Assembly (NCBI RefSeq): GCF_024158915.1
Contig: NZ_JAMZGF010000030.1
Coordinates: 1-59,418 of the forward strand
DNA: 59,418 nt
Source: Chryseobacterium sp. S0630
GTDB lineage: Bacteria > Bacteroidota > Bacteroidia > Flavobacteriales > Weeksellaceae
Reading direction: 5' to 3'
Shown here: positions 1 through 8,450 of the stretch, piece after piece
How the letters are laid out: each line of letters starts with the position of its first letter
Position numbering within the stretch: the first letter of the stretch is position 1
The notes under the pieces: model-generated
Databases searched by the model: none
What the model was told of the DNA's origin: nothing
What the model saw: only the letters and a program-made list of their open reading frames with translations
Program-made: the position numbers and the translations under genes

Positions 1-4
1 AAAA

Positions 5-76
5 ATCATCCTAAAAAAATAATATGGGTAGTTTATAAACAAAAACCGCCTCAAGGAAAATGAGACGGCTTCTTTT
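5..76. repeat. Left arm of 72-bp inverted repeat at the window ends
   Basis: Positions 5-76 are the exact reverse complement of 59347-59418. The arm contains an imperfect hairpin (46-53 with 61-68) that serves as the terminator of the lipoprotein gene at 80-571, followed by about 40 bp of AT-rich sequence. Beyond position 76 the two arms diverge. Both arms reach the window ends, so the repeat may be longer in the genome or may be an assembly overlap. Confidence 0.9.
46..68 (-). terminator. Intrinsic terminator of the lipoprotein gene
   Basis: Stem 46-53/61-68 with a 7-nt loop. Read on the minus strand the single imperfect pair is a G-U wobble, while on the plus strand it is an A-C mismatch, and the minus-strand product is followed by a T run. 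This supports termination of leftward transcription from the gene at 571-80. Confidence 0.75.
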
Positions 77-79
77 AGT

Positions 80-571
80 TTATTTTAATACTTTTAAATA
101 GATTTTCTGGGTTTCATTGTTCAGTTTCACATTGGGGAACTGTTTGTCATAATCAATGAAGATATCACCTTTCTCATCTGCTTTTCCATTTCCATCCGAA
201 TCCCAGCTTATGGTTACATAGTATTTTGCCGGACCAGCAGGTTTTGGATTGATTTTACTTTCAGCATCCTTGGGTACCGGAAGATCAATGGTGAATGGCA
301 CAGATTTCTGCTCAAATTCTTTCTCTGTAATTAAGCTGGCAGGAGCATCAGCCAGTTTTTCATCCATCCCATACAGGCTAACCTTCAGTTTTGGATTTTT
401 AATGGTAAAATTCTCCGCCCCTGAAAATTCTATTTTAAGATTTTCAGAAGAAGTTTCAGATGTTGAAACTGCTGGAGACGGATTTTCAGCTGTACTTTTG
501 TTTTGTGGCTTGGTGCAGCTTGACAACGTTATTGCCCCTACTGCTAAGAATAATAGAAGATGGTTTCTCAT
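80..571 (-). CDS. Hypothetical lipoprotein
   Basis: A 163-aa secreted lipoprotein of unknown function. The N-terminus is a type II signal peptide with lipobox LSSC and acylated Cys19, then a Ser/Thr/Asn-rich linker to about residue 50. The rest looks like a small beta-rich domain; near residues 125-137 there is an Asp/Gly-rich stretch (DSDGNGKADEKGD) resembling an EF-hand-like calcium loop. I recognise no named family. It is followed directly by a terminator and is separated by 80 bp from the upstream MmcQ/YjbR gene, so it may be its own transcription unit. The signal peptide is clear; calcium binding is only inferred from the Asp-rich loop. Confidence 0.8.
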   Translation of the reverse strand: MRNHLLLFLAVGAITLSSCTKPQNKSTAENPSPAVSTSETSSENLKIEFSGAENFTIKNPKLKVSLYGMDEKLADAPASLITEKEFEQKSVPFTIDLPVPKDAESKINPKPAGPAKYYVTISWDSDGNGKADEKGDIFIDYDKQFPNVKLNNETQKIYLKVLK

Positions 572-651
572 TTGTTATTTATTTTATTATTAAAATTTAT
601 ATTTCACTGATGAAAGATAACAAATACCGTACCTCAATATTTTCTTATCTT

Positions 652-1005
652 CTATAGAGAATTCACTTCATTCTGTGCTTTCTTGGTCAGGGATTTAAAA
701 ACCAGATCATAGGAGTGGTCAATAAGTTTAAAGATCAAATCTCTTTTCAATCCATCTATTGCTACAGAATTCCAGTGGGTTTTATTCATATGATAAGCAC
801 CTGTGATCTGAGGATATTGTTCGCGAAGTTCTGCACTCCATTCAGGATCAGTTTTCACATTTACTGATAACGGTTGTCTTTCAAGCCCCATCAGTAAAAA
901 TATTTTGGTATCTACTTTCAGTACAAGTGTTTCGTTATCAAACGGAAAACTTTCCGTAACTCCTTTTTTGGCAAGACAGTAATCTAAAATTTCGTTGGCA
1001 TCCAT
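652..1005 (-). CDS. MmcQ/YjbR family protein
   Basis: A 117-aa cytoplasmic protein matching the MmcQ/YjbR (CyaY-like fold, double-wing DNA-binding) family in length and layout: N-terminal helix, the FPFD segment near residue 20, strand pairs with LMGLERQPLSVNVK, and the diagnostic Y-H-M-N-K-x-H-W-N region near residues 72-81. Family members are small single-domain proteins, some proposed to bind DNA; no catalytic role is established. It stands alone on the minus strand, with the divergent SDR gene 122 bp upstream. Confidence 0.9.
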   Translation of the reverse strand: MDANEILDYCLAKKGVTESFPFDNETLVLKVDTKIFLLMGLERQPLSVNVKTDPEWSAELREQYPQITGAYHMNKTHWNSVAIDGLKRDLIFKLIDHSYDLVFKSLTKKAQNEVNSL

Positions 1006-1011
1006 GTTCTA

Positions 1012-1055
1012 TATGAGTAATAAGTGATAAGTAATGGGTAATGGGTAATGATTAA
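1012..1055. repeat. GTAATGG-rich short direct repeats
   Basis: Between the divergent MmcQ/YjbR and SDR genes lies a run of near-identical short units (variants of gtaat(g/a)gg and gtgataa). A related run occurs at 15848-15915. These look like degenerate interspersed-repeat material; no protein is encoded. Confidence 0.5.
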
Positions 1056-1127
1056 ATTAATTCTTGAATCTTTAATTCAAATTTAGTAAATTTAAGAAAG
1101 AAATAATCTCACAAAATCGCAATTATT

Positions 1128-1784
1128 ATGAAAGCTCTGGTAATAGGTGCTACAGGCGCTACAGGAAAAGATCTGGTGAATCAGTTACTCAATGATAAAG
1201 AATTTGATGAAGTGGATATTTTCGTCAGAAAACCTGTTGATATTCAGAATAATAAACTCAAAGTTCATGTGGTGAATTTTGAAAAGCCTGAAGAATGGAA
1301 AGATATGGTGAAGGGAGATGTGGCATTTTCGTGTCTGGGAACTACCTTAAAAGATGCCGGAAGCAAAGAAGCTCAGAAGAAAGTAGACTTTGATTATCAG
1401 TATGAATTTGCAAAAGCCGCAAAAGAAAATGAGGTGGAAGATTATATTCTGGTATCGGCTTATGGTGCAAATCCGCAGTCTAAAATTTTCTATTCTAAAA
1501 TGAAAGGTGAACTGGAAGAGGCCGTAAAACAATTGCATTTCAACAAGATTACCATTTTTAAACCAGGAATGCTTGAGCGAAAAGATTCTGAGAGAACCGG
1601 AGAAGTTTTAGGCAGCCGCATTATTAAATTTGCTAATAAACTTGGGCTGTTAGAAAGTCAAAAACCTTTGCCAACAGATATTTTAGCAAAGGCTATGATC
1701 AATTCTTCGAAAATAAAAAGCAATGGCTATTCGAGTATCAAGCTGGGGAACATTTTCTGCTTTGCAGAGAAGAGTAATGAATGA
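1128..1784 (+). CDS. Atypical SDR, NAD(P)H-binding oxidoreductase (HTATIP2/TIP30-like)
   Basis: A 218-aa Rossmann-fold protein. The dinucleotide-binding glycine motif GATGATG sits at residues 7-13 right after the first strand, and a YxxxK-like YSKMK occurs near residue 121, as in atypical short-chain dehydrogenases of the NAD(P)-binding family PF13460. The overall layout (CLGTT near residue 67, SAYGA near 112) resembles the HTATIP2/TIP30 group. The substrate is unknown. It is one of few plus-strand genes; the ATG at 1128 is preceded by an AT-rich leader with only a weak TAAATTTA promoter-like element. No signal peptide. Confidence 0.85.
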   Translation: MKALVIGATGATGKDLVNQLLNDKEFDEVDIFVRKPVDIQNNKLKVHVVNFEKPEEWKDMVKGDVAFSCLGTTLKDAGSKEAQKKVDFDYQYEFAKAAKENEVEDYILVSAYGANPQSKIFYSKMKGELEEAVKQLHFNKITIFKPGMLERKDSERTGEVLGSRIIKFANKLGLLESQKPLPTDILAKAMINSSKIKSNGYSSIKLGNIFCFAEKSNE

Positions 1785-1877
1785 TTCGGGGTGCGAGGTA
1801 ATTGGGTTCGGGTTAAAGATGAAGTTCTCATTATTAATTCCCCTAAACCCTAAATCCTGCTACCTTTCATCTATTAC

Positions 1878-2393
1878 CTATTTTGTTGTTTTGCTGTTCA
1901 TTTTCTGTCCTAATTTTTCATATTCAATATCATTAGGTTCCCATAGTTCTATTTTATTTCCTTCAATATCCATGATATGGACAAATTTTCCATATTCATA
2001 AGTCTCGATTTTATCAACTACAGTTACATTTTCTTTTTTTAACTGCTCAACCAGTTTTTCAAGGTTATCCACTCTGTAATTGATCATAAAATCTTTCTCA
2101 GAAGGCTGAAAATATTTTGTTTTTTCACTGAATGGACTCCACTGGCTAAATCCTTTTTTAGAATTATCCGCACCCTGGAACCATTCAAATACAGCTCCAT
2201 ATTGATTGGTATTAAGTCCCAGATGACTTTCATACCATTCTCTCATTTTCTTAGGATCTTTACATTTAAAAAAGATTCCGCCAATACCAGTAACTCTTTT
2301 CAAATCATCAGACTTATTTTCCGTAACAGCCTTAAAAGCAAATCCTAACATAAAAGAAGCCAGGATACAAAGGGTAAAAATTATTTTTTTCAT
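1878..2393 (-). CDS. VOC (glyoxalase/bleomycin-resistance fold) protein with N-terminal signal anchor
   Basis: About 171 aa. The N-terminus (MKKIIFTL then a hydrophobic stretch to about residue 20) is a signal peptide or anchor, unusual for this mostly cytoplasmic superfamily. The rest has the beta-alpha-beta-beta-beta pattern of a vicinal oxygen chelate domain: GIGGIFFKCKDP with WYESHLGL, and a second module ending in HIMDIEGNKIELWEPN, the typical metal-ligand Glu strand. I chose the ATG at 2393 over one three codons upstream because it starts directly with the Lys-rich signal sequence. The substrate cannot be predicted. It converges with the SDR gene. Confidence 0.85.
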   Translation of the reverse strand: MKKIIFTLCILASFMLGFAFKAVTENKSDDLKRVTGIGGIFFKCKDPKKMREWYESHLGLNTNQYGAVFEWFQGADNSKKGFSQWSPFSEKTKYFQPSEKDFMINYRVDNLEKLVEQLKKENVTVVDKIETYEYGKFVHIMDIEGNKIELWEPNDIEYEKLGQKMNSKTTK

Positions 2394-2424
2394 AGGGAGC
2401 AATTATTAGATTTAAAAATAAAAA

Positions 2425-2446
2425 AAGTGGATGTAAACACCCACTT
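2425..2446 (-). terminator. Terminator of the glutathione peroxidase unit
   Basis: A six-bp stem (2425-2430/2441-2446) with a 10-nt loop and a T run on the minus strand, located 23 bp beyond the stop codon of the gene at 3044-2469. Confidence 0.7.
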
Positions 2447-2468
2447 GTAAAAATATAGTTTTTTATCT

Positions 2469-3044
2469 TTATTTCAGATACTTTGTAATAGCTACATCCG
2501 TAGGATTTGTAGTGCTTACAAAGGTGTCAATCAATTTTCCGTTTTCATCTACCAGAAATTTCGTAAAATTCCAAAGGATGCTTGTATTTTTTACTCCGTT
2601 CAGTTCTTTCTCTGTTAAAAATTTAAAGATAGGTGCTGTATCATCGCCTTTTACAGAAACTTTGGCAGCCATCGGGAATGTTACGCCATAATTTTTCTGG
2701 CAGAAAGCCCCAATTTCAGTATTGGTTCCGGGTTCCTGTCCTCCAAAGTTATTGGCCGGGAAACCTACCACTACCAATTTATCTTTATATTGTTCATATA
2801 CCTTTTCAAGATCTGCATACTGTGGGGTAAATCCACACTCTGAAGCTGTATTGACAATCAGGATTTTCTTTCCTTTGAAATCTGCAAAATTGATTTCTTT
2901 GCCATCAAGACTTTCTACTTTGAAGTCATAAATTGTTTTTCCCATAAGTTCTGTGGTTTTAGCTTTAGAAATTTCACTTTTTTGGTTGGTGCAGCTTTGC
3001 AGAAATGCCATGAAAGAAAGCAGCAGTAAAAAAATCTTTTTCAT
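2469..3044 (-). CDS. Glutathione peroxidase family lipoprotein
   Basis: A 191-aa thiol peroxidase of the GPx family, reducing peroxides in the envelope. The N-terminus is a lipoprotein signal peptide with acylated Cys18 (FLQSC). The peroxidase core has the catalytic triad of the family: Cys70 in ASECGFT (cysteine rather than selenocysteine), Gln103 in GGQEPG and Trp158 in LWNFTKF. Thioredoxin-dependent regeneration is usual for such Cys-GPx proteins and a further Cys115 could be the resolving residue, but this is inference. It lies 34 bp downstream of a LolA-like secreted protein, and a promoter upstream of that gene probably serves both. Confidence 0.93.
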   Translation of the reverse strand: MKKIFLLLLSFMAFLQSCTNQKSEISKAKTTELMGKTIYDFKVESLDGKEINFADFKGKKILIVNTASECGFTPQYADLEKVYEQYKDKLVVVGFPANNFGGQEPGTNTEIGAFCQKNYGVTFPMAAKVSVKGDDTAPIFKFLTEKELNGVKNTSILWNFTKFLVDENGKLIDTFVSTTNPTDVAITKYLK

Positions 3045-3078
3045 GTCTTATAAGTTTATGCAGAGAACTGCAGTTGAA

Positions 3079-3741
3079 TTAAAACTTAAAAATATTAGCC
3101 GGGAATACTTTATTGATGTCTACTCTGTTTAATAACATCACATAATCTCCATCTTTTTTAGCACTTGAAGATTCAATTCTGAAAGGCATTACAATGTTTC
3201 CCACTTTTTTAAAATCAGAATAGATCAATGTTTCATCTTTTTTCACTTCCTTGATCAACATATAAGTTTTTGTATCAAAATAATACATATTCTTATTTAC
3301 ATTCTTGGTAAGCTCTACTTTATGGCAGTAGATCTCTCCTACTTTTTCTTTTCCAAGATATTTGGCATCAAATCCTTTATTTTCCCAATCAATGAAGTCA
3401 TTATCAAAGCTTTCCGGCACATATTCAGGATACTCCTGAAGCTTGTTGGCGGCATAATTCATTGCATACCCTTTGGTACCGTCAAAACCTTCAATTGCGG
3501 TTTCTTTTCCTCCGGTAGTAATCAATGTTTTAGTAAGATTTGGACGTTGCTGGAAAATTCTTATCGGATATTCATCTTTAATTCCCAAGATTACTTTTCC
3601 CTGAAGCAATACTGAGTTTAACAGTTTCCAATTGGTTAACCCTCCGGATAATTCAATGTTTTTGTCAATAATTTCCTTTGCGGTCTGTCCGAATATCACG
3701 TGTGAAAATATCAGTCCAAATACTAATAATAACTTCTTCAT
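3079..3741 (-). CDS. Secreted LolA/outer-membrane lipoprotein-sorting-like protein
   Basis: A 220-aa protein with a Sec signal peptide ending near residue 18 (FSHVIFGQ). The mature part begins with a helix (AKEIIDKNIELSGG) and continues as a long antiparallel sheet with alternating charged and aromatic residues, closing with MPFRIES, a pattern typical of the LolA/LolB-like half-barrel proteins common in Bacteroidota. Lipid or lipoprotein carriage in the periplasm is plausible but unproven. First gene of a two-gene unit with the glutathione peroxidase; a strong promoter lies 19-50 bp upstream. Confidence 0.7.
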   Translation of the reverse strand: MKKLLLVFGLIFSHVIFGQTAKEIIDKNIELSGGLTNWKLLNSVLLQGKVILGIKDEYPIRIFQQRPNLTKTLITTGGKETAIEGFDGTKGYAMNYAANKLQEYPEYVPESFDNDFIDWENKGFDAKYLGKEKVGEIYCHKVELTKNVNKNMYYFDTKTYMLIKEVKKDETLIYSDFKKVGNIVMPFRIESSSAKKDGDYVMLLNRVDINKVFPANIFKF

Positions 3742-3759
3742 TAATTTTATTTATAAATT

Positions 3760-3791
3760 CAAATATAGGGGGATTTATGTAAAATTGCAAA
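3760..3791 (-). promoter_or_regulatory. Bacteroidota-type promoter for the LolA-like/GPx unit
   Basis: On the minus strand: -33 element TTTG at 3791-3788, 20-nt spacer, -7 element TATATTTG at 3767-3760 (consensus TAnnTTTG). The ATG at 3741 is 18 nt beyond the -7 element, giving a very short leader. Confidence 0.75.
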
Positions 3792-3839
3792 AACGCAAAA
3801 CAACTAAAAGGCTAATTTGTTTTGCTGATTTTTTTGATT

Positions 3840-4562
3840 TTAAATTAACTTTCGGGCTTTTTCAAGATCTTCCGGAGTATCAATGCCTACTCCTACGAAA
3901 TTGGTTTCTATCATTTTGATTTTCATTCCATATTCAAGATAACGGATGCATTCAATTTTTTCTGATATTTCCAATGGTTTCATAGCCAGCTTTGAAAACT
4001 GCAATAAGGCTTCTTTCCTGAAAGCATATACTCCAATATGTTTAAAATAGCTTACATCATAAGAAACTTCTCTGTGGAAAGGAATTACGGAACGGCTGAA
4101 ATACAAGGCAAAACCATTATTATCAGTAATTACTTTTACATTATTCGGATTTTCAATTTCCTCTTTTTCATGCAGTTGTATTTTTAAAGAAGCTAGAGAG
4201 ATTTCCTGTTGGTTATCATTTCTGAAAACTTCAATCAGCTGACGTAAAGGTTCTAACTTAAGGAAAGGCTCATCTCCCTGAACATTGATCACGATATCAC
4301 AGTCTATATTCTGTACTGCTTCAGCAATACGGTCGCTTCCGGTCTCGTGCTGTCCTGTCATTACGGCTTTTCCTCCGTTTTTTACGATTTCATCAAAAAT
4401 AATTTCAGAGTCTGTGGCTACGAATACTTCGTCAAACAGTCCGGTTTCCACTACATTCTGATAGGTTGTGGTAATCACGGTTTTTTCTCCTAAAATCTGC
4501 ATTAATTTCCCTGGAAAACGGCTTGCTTCGTAACGGGCAGGGATGACAGCGATTATTTTCAT
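3840..4562 (-). CDS. kdsB: 3-deoxy-manno-octulosonate cytidylyltransferase
   Basis: A 240-aa cytoplasmic enzyme that activates Kdo with CTP to CMP-Kdo for lipopolysaccharide inner-core synthesis. The nucleotide-binding motif [13 protein letters not shown] opens the protein (residues 6-18), QGDEP lies near residue 95, and the C-terminal [16 protein letters not shown] is the standard family ending. Length matches KdsB. The window has no other Kdo gene, so it is not in an LPS cluster here. The ATG at 4562 starts right at the first strand. Confidence 0.96.
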   Translation of the reverse strand: MKIIAVIPARYEASRFPGKLMQILGEKTVITTTYQNVVETGLFDEVFVATDSEIIFDEIVKNGGKAVMTGQHETGSDRIAEAVQNIDCDIVINVQGDEPFLKLEPLRQLIEVFRNDNQQEISLASLKIQLHEKEEIENPNNVKVITDNNGFALYFSRSVIPFHREVSYDVSYFKHIGVYAFRKEALLQFSKLAMKPLEISEKIECIRYLEYGMKIKMIETNFVGVGIDTPEDLEKARKLI

Positions 4563-4701
4563 TTAATACAATATTAAGTAATTCTTTTTAAATCAGGAGG
4601 TTTCATTCCGGCATGTATAAAAGTCCGAAAAAACCTTTTATCCTGAGACCAAATGTAGTGAAAAGTATCTTATTTCCTCTACAAAACAGAGATTTCAGAG
4701 T

Positions 4702-5688
4702 TTAAAAAGAGAGTTTTACGCCTACCATATTGTATTCCCATTGGCGGGATGCAGTGAAGTTGAGACTATATTTTGTCTTTCCTATTGTTCCTTCTGAAGA
4801 AGTATATCTGCTTTTTGAGATGGTTTTTCCTATAAAATATCCCATTAATAGAGCCAGCGGATAGTCTGAAGCCCAGTGAACTTTGCTTTGCATCATTTGA
4901 AAGCATAATGCTCCTGCCAGTGTATATCCTACAGGTTTGATCCATTTTGCATCCGGATAGTTATCTGCAATCACAGTGATCCCAGCCATGAAAGTGGTTA
5001 AATGTCCGGACGGCATTGCATCGTAATTCGAGGTATTTTTACTGAATGCAGAGAAACTTGGAAACGGATTCCATGCGCCTCCTTTATGTCCATATTCTTC
5101 AGCAATAAACGGGCTTTCTCTTCCGGTAATTCTTTTAAGGGTTTGAGTGAAAACTCCGGAAAGAATTAAACTTTCCATCAAACCGCTCGCTGTGGCCTGT
5201 GCTCTGTAATCATTTTTAATCAATCCATACGTTCCGAAACCAATACCTAATAATACTAATGTAGAACCATTTCCTATAAGATACAGAGTAGATCCGATAT
5301 CCTTAGGGATTTTAAAAACTCCTCCTACTTTGTGATAGTTGTTATCTTTATCCATTCCCCATTGTTCAGCCAGCTCTCTTGAGTTGTCTATCAGTTTCTG
5401 GTCAAATGGCAGGAGAATCAAAGTAGCTGCCACAGCTCCTCCCAGATAATAAGCATGATCTTTGGCTACAAAGTCTTTATTGGTATTGATAAAGTTTCTG
5501 GGTAATTTGGTTACAAAATCCAATAATTTAGGTTTCGGATAGGTGCGGACAGATCCGTCTTTTAAAGTGTAGGTTTGTACTTGTGGTAATTCGAGTTCCT
5601 TGGGAAGCTCCTTTACCTTCAGTGTATCAACCTCTTGTGAGCATACCAATATTGAAACTGGTAAGAGTAGAAATCTCAGTTTTTTCAT
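4702..5688 (-). CDS. PAP2-family membrane phosphatase
   Basis: A 328-aa protein with a signal peptide and several hydrophobic segments (about 80-95, 135-155, 180-195, 255-290). The three phosphatase motifs of the PAP2/vanadium haloperoxidase superfamily are visible: K-R-I-T-G-R-E-S-P (motif 1, near 186-194), MPSGH (motif 2, His nucleophile partner, near 227) and SKVHWASDYP (motif 3 with the nucleophilic His and assisting Asp, near 268-277). Likely a lipid phosphate or undecaprenyl-pyrophosphate phosphatase of the envelope. Transcribed alone from a good promoter 44-75 bp upstream. Confidence 0.92.
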   Translation of the reverse strand: MKKLRFLLLPVSILVCSQEVDTLKVKELPKELELPQVQTYTLKDGSVRTYPKPKLLDFVTKLPRNFINTNKDFVAKDHAYYLGGAVAATLILLPFDQKLIDNSRELAEQWGMDKDNNYHKVGGVFKIPKDIGSTLYLIGNGSTLVLLGIGFGTYGLIKNDYRAQATASGLMESLILSGVFTQTLKRITGRESPFIAEEYGHKGGAWNPFPSFSAFSKNTSNYDAMPSGHLTTFMAGITVIADNYPDAKWIKPVGYTLAGALCFQMMQSKVHWASDYPLALLMGYFIGKTISKSRYTSSEGTIGKTKYSLNFTASRQWEYNMVGVKLSF

Positions 5689-5731
5689 CGTGTAATTTTC
5701 GACTTTATTATATTCAGGTGTGTAAAAGTCT

Positions 5732-5763
5732 CAAAGATAATTCCTTGTTAAGTATCTTACAAA
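5732..5763 (-). promoter_or_regulatory. Bacteroidota-type promoter of the PAP2 gene
   Basis: Minus strand: TTTG at 5763-5760, 20-nt spacer, TATCTTTG at 5739-5732; the ATG is at 5688, giving a leader of about 35-40 nt. Confidence 0.75.
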
Positions 5764-5816
5764 GTGATTATTTAACTTTTAATATTTATTTAATTTTTTG
5801 ATTAATAAACGCAACT

Positions 5817-6122
5817 TTAATTCAAATATTTGATCAGAAAAATAATTCCATACATCCAGGAGATATAGAGAAAAGAGTAAAAAAGTCCGAATCCAAAACT
5901 TTTTAGCAAATTGCCCTTGCATTTTCCTGAGTTTTTGAAAACCAATCTGAAAGCTCTGAAAAAAATCCAGTACAAAGTAGCTCCTAATAATAATACTGAC
6001 GACCAAAAGAAAAGACCAAAAAAGTAGGAAAGAAAAATGAGTAGAATTGAAATTACAATAATTGCCAGCGTTGAAAAAAACACATATTTTGTTTCAAGAA
6101 AAGATTTTCGCGGAAGTTTCAT
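5817..6122 (-). CDS. Small hypothetical integral membrane protein
   Basis: A 101-aa protein I cannot assign to a family. It has a basic N-terminus (MKLPRKSFLE) and three hydrophobic segments at about residues 14-36, 38-55 and 74-97, with a positively charged loop at about 58-72. By the positive-inside rule the N-terminus and the loop would both face the cytoplasm. It ends 128 bp upstream of the PAP2 gene, which has its own promoter, so no clear partner is indicated. Confidence 0.65.
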   Translation of the reverse strand: MKLPRKSFLETKYVFFSTLAIIVISILLIFLSYFFGLFFWSSVLLLGATLYWIFFRAFRLVFKNSGKCKGNLLKSFGFGLFYSFLYISWMYGIIFLIKYLN

Positions 6123-6142
6123 GGTGCTATAAGATATGCAAA

Positions 6143-6228
6143 AAATGCTTCGACTCCGCTCAGCCTGACATTGCTAATACTAAAAGATATATTTTAACGA
6201 TGTCATGCCGGACAGAGTCGAAGCATTT
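6143..6228. repeat. Imperfect palindromic interspersed repeat (TGCTTCGAC family)
   Basis: A 14-bp arm at 6143-6156 is the exact reverse complement of 6215-6228; inside, cagcctgaca and tgtcatgccg also roughly pair. The left half with its following 30 bp is closely matched at 32421-32470. No coding capacity. It sits between the membrane protein and the aminotransferase, and could act as a bidirectional transcription barrier. Confidence 0.8.
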
Positions 6229-6244
6229 ATATTTTATGTAAAGA

Positions 6245-7498
6245 TTACTTTAATTTGTTCAAAGCACTTTCCAGTTTTGGAAGCATTACTTTGATCTCAT
6301 CTACAGCTAATCCTCCTACAGAAGCACGGAACCAAGGTTCAGTTTTTTCTTCTCCGAAGGCTGAGAATGGTACTAATGCCACTCCTGCTTCATTAATTAA
6401 ATAGAATACCAGGTCTGAAGAGTTTTCAAGTACAGCTCCGTCTGGTTTTGTTTTCCCAATATAGTCTAATTTAATAGTAAGATAAAGAGCTCCCATTGGT
6501 TCAATACTATCAACAGCAAGTCCTTTTCCTTTTAAATCCTGAACTCCGTTGTGAAGTACTTTTAAGCTGTTTTCAAGTTTAGCTTTAAAATCATTCACGA
6601 AAGTATCTACATTCTCTGAATTTTCATAGAATTTAGCCGTTGCTTCCTGCTCTGGTTTTGGTGCCCATGCTCCAACGTGAGTAAGAAGCGCCTTCATTTT
6701 ATCAAGGATATGAGCAGGCCCGAATCCCCATCCAACACGTACTCCTGTTGCTGCAAGGCATTTTGAAATACCGTCGATATAGATGGTATAGTCTTTCAGT
6801 TCAGGGAAAAGAGAAACCGGATCTACATGCTCAGCACCGAATGTAAGGCAAGAATAGATCTGGTCATACATTAAGTATAGCGGTTTCTGATCTTCACCTC
6901 TTTTTTTGTTTTCAGCAATTACGAGTTCACAGATCTCAGAAAGCTGTTCTTTTGTAAACATGGTTCCTGTAGGGTTCAATGGAGAACACAAAGCTAATAA
7001 CACAGCTCCATCCAAATGAGGTCTTAAATCATCAGCAGTCGGAAGGAAATTGGTTTCAGGCTTTGTTTTTACTTCTACAGCATTGGCTGAAGTAAGGTAA
7101 GCATAGTGATTATTGTTCCAGGATGGTGTAGGATATACTACTTTATCTCCTTCATCTACGATCGTTTTGTATACGGCATAGATCAAAGGTCTTGATCCTG
7201 CAGTAATCAGAATATCTTCAGGAGAATAGTCAAGATTCCATCTTTTTTTAAGGTCTTTGGAAACTTCTTTTCTTAAAGATAAAAGTCCGTTGGCAGGCGG
7301 ATAGTTCGTCAGATTATTCTGATATGCTTTCTGAATCTCTTCCTTCAGTAATGCCGGAATAGGATAGATATTAGAATTCAGATCACCAATAGTAAGATTG
7401 GCAATTTCCGCTCCTTTTGCTTTTAGATCATTTACTTCGTTACCAATTTTTACAATTTCAGAACCGATCAGGTTCGCTGCTAATTTTGAAACTTTCAC
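6245..7498 (-). CDS. Pyridoxal-phosphate aminotransferase, class I/II
   Basis: A 417-aa fold-type I PLP enzyme. The Schiff-base lysine lies in DGISKCLAATGVRVGW (near residue 245) with the downstream Arg of the family; the N-terminal NYPPANG, the mid-region SPLNPTG and the YDQIY segment are all typical of aspartate/alanine-type class I aminotransferases. The amino donor and acceptor cannot be fixed from sequence. It follows the lipoprotein at 7521-8432 by 22 bp and that follows the phosphohexomutase by 18 bp, so the three are probably cotranscribed. Confidence 0.92.
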   Translation of the reverse strand: MKVSKLAANLIGSEIVKIGNEVNDLKAKGAEIANLTIGDLNSNIYPIPALLKEEIQKAYQNNLTNYPPANGLLSLRKEVSKDLKKRWNLDYSPEDILITAGSRPLIYAVYKTIVDEGDKVVYPTPSWNNNHYAYLTSANAVEVKTKPETNFLPTADDLRPHLDGAVLLALCSPLNPTGTMFTKEQLSEICELVIAENKKRGEDQKPLYLMYDQIYSCLTFGAEHVDPVSLFPELKDYTIYIDGISKCLAATGVRVGWGFGPAHILDKMKALLTHVGAWAPKPEQEATAKFYENSENVDTFVNDFKAKLENSLKVLHNGVQDLKGKGLAVDSIEPMGALYLTIKLDYIGKTKPDGAVLENSSDLVFYLINEAGVALVPFSAFGEEKTEPWFRASVGGLAVDEIKVMLPKLESALNKLK

Positions 7499-7520
7499 TT
7501 TTTCTTATTTTAAATTTATA

Positions 7521-8432
7521 TTATCGTTCTCCATGAATCTTCTCATATATTTGATCTACCGGTGTTTGCGCATCAAAAAGGGTGATTACTTCTTTTGCTT
7601 TTTTTGCCGTGTTGGAATTCGGATATTTTTTAATCATCCTGTTGAATTCCGCTCTGTTTTCATCGTTTAGTTTTCCGGTTCCTTTGTCCTGTTCTCTTTC
7701 GTAAGTGGGTGTATTATCCATTCCTAAAAGATAATCGGACAAATAGTAGTTATAGTCTTGTCTTACAGTCTTTATCAGCTTGCTATCAGGATATTTATTC
7801 ATGAAATTCTCCCAGAAAATCAATCTATTACCTAATTGTTCCCAGCTGATTATCAATCCTGCATCTGCTGCATAATTGGTTTCACTCTCTTTATCAGTTT
7901 GTGAAATATAAGCTTCATAATCCGGAGTTACTTTATTCTTAAAAATAGAAGGATAATATCCCGGAATGGTCCATATTTCAGTTATTCCTTCTCCTACTTC
8001 TCTGAATTCAAGACCTGCTTTCTTCAGTTCTGAGGCTATTTTTTTAACGTTATCCGGAAAGTTGTACTGATCCTTATCATAGTTATAATAATTCACATAT
8101 TTATCCAGGACATCAGTATGAAGGTTCATCAGACATTCTGTATACTTTCCTCTTATTTTTAAATAATTTTCGTATACTCTGTCGTTCTGTTCCGGGCTGT
8201 TAGCTGCCATCTCTTTTTCGATTTTGGTACGATACCATTGAAGAGATGTGATATAATCCTCCGTTTTGTTAGCGGATGAACAAGCTGTGTCTATGGGTTT
8301 GTACTGATCTTCTTCGAATTCAGTTTTGGTAATCGAATCGTTTACCTGTTTTACTTCTGAAACTGCAGTTTCCTTTTTACAGGAAACTACAGCTGCAGAG
8401 AGTATGCATATTGCTATAATTCTTTTTATCAT
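7521..8432 (-). CDS. Hypothetical lipoprotein
   Basis: A 303-aa lipoprotein of unknown function. The signal peptide ends in lipobox VVSC with acylated Cys at about residue 18. The mature chain is rich in Tyr, Asn and charged residues and predominantly helical by composition, with motifs such as YPDSKLIKTVRQDYN and KKYPNSNTAKKAKEV that resemble the edges of TPR-like or BamD-like solenoid helices. I would not name it. Its position between the phosphohexomutase and the aminotransferase in a tight run suggests cotranscription, not shared function. Confidence 0.75.
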   Translation of the reverse strand: MIKRIIAICILSAAVVSCKKETAVSEVKQVNDSITKTEFEEDQYKPIDTACSSANKTEDYITSLQWYRTKIEKEMAANSPEQNDRVYENYLKIRGKYTECLMNLHTDVLDKYVNYYNYDKDQYNFPDNVKKIASELKKAGLEFREVGEGITEIWTIPGYYPSIFKNKVTPDYEAYISQTDKESETNYAADAGLIISWEQLGNRLIFWENFMNKYPDSKLIKTVRQDYNYYLSDYLLGMDNTPTYEREQDKGTGKLNDENRAEFNRMIKKYPNSNTAKKAKEVITLFDAQTPVDQIYEKIHGER

Positions 8433-8450
8433 CTGCTGTATTTCAGCGCA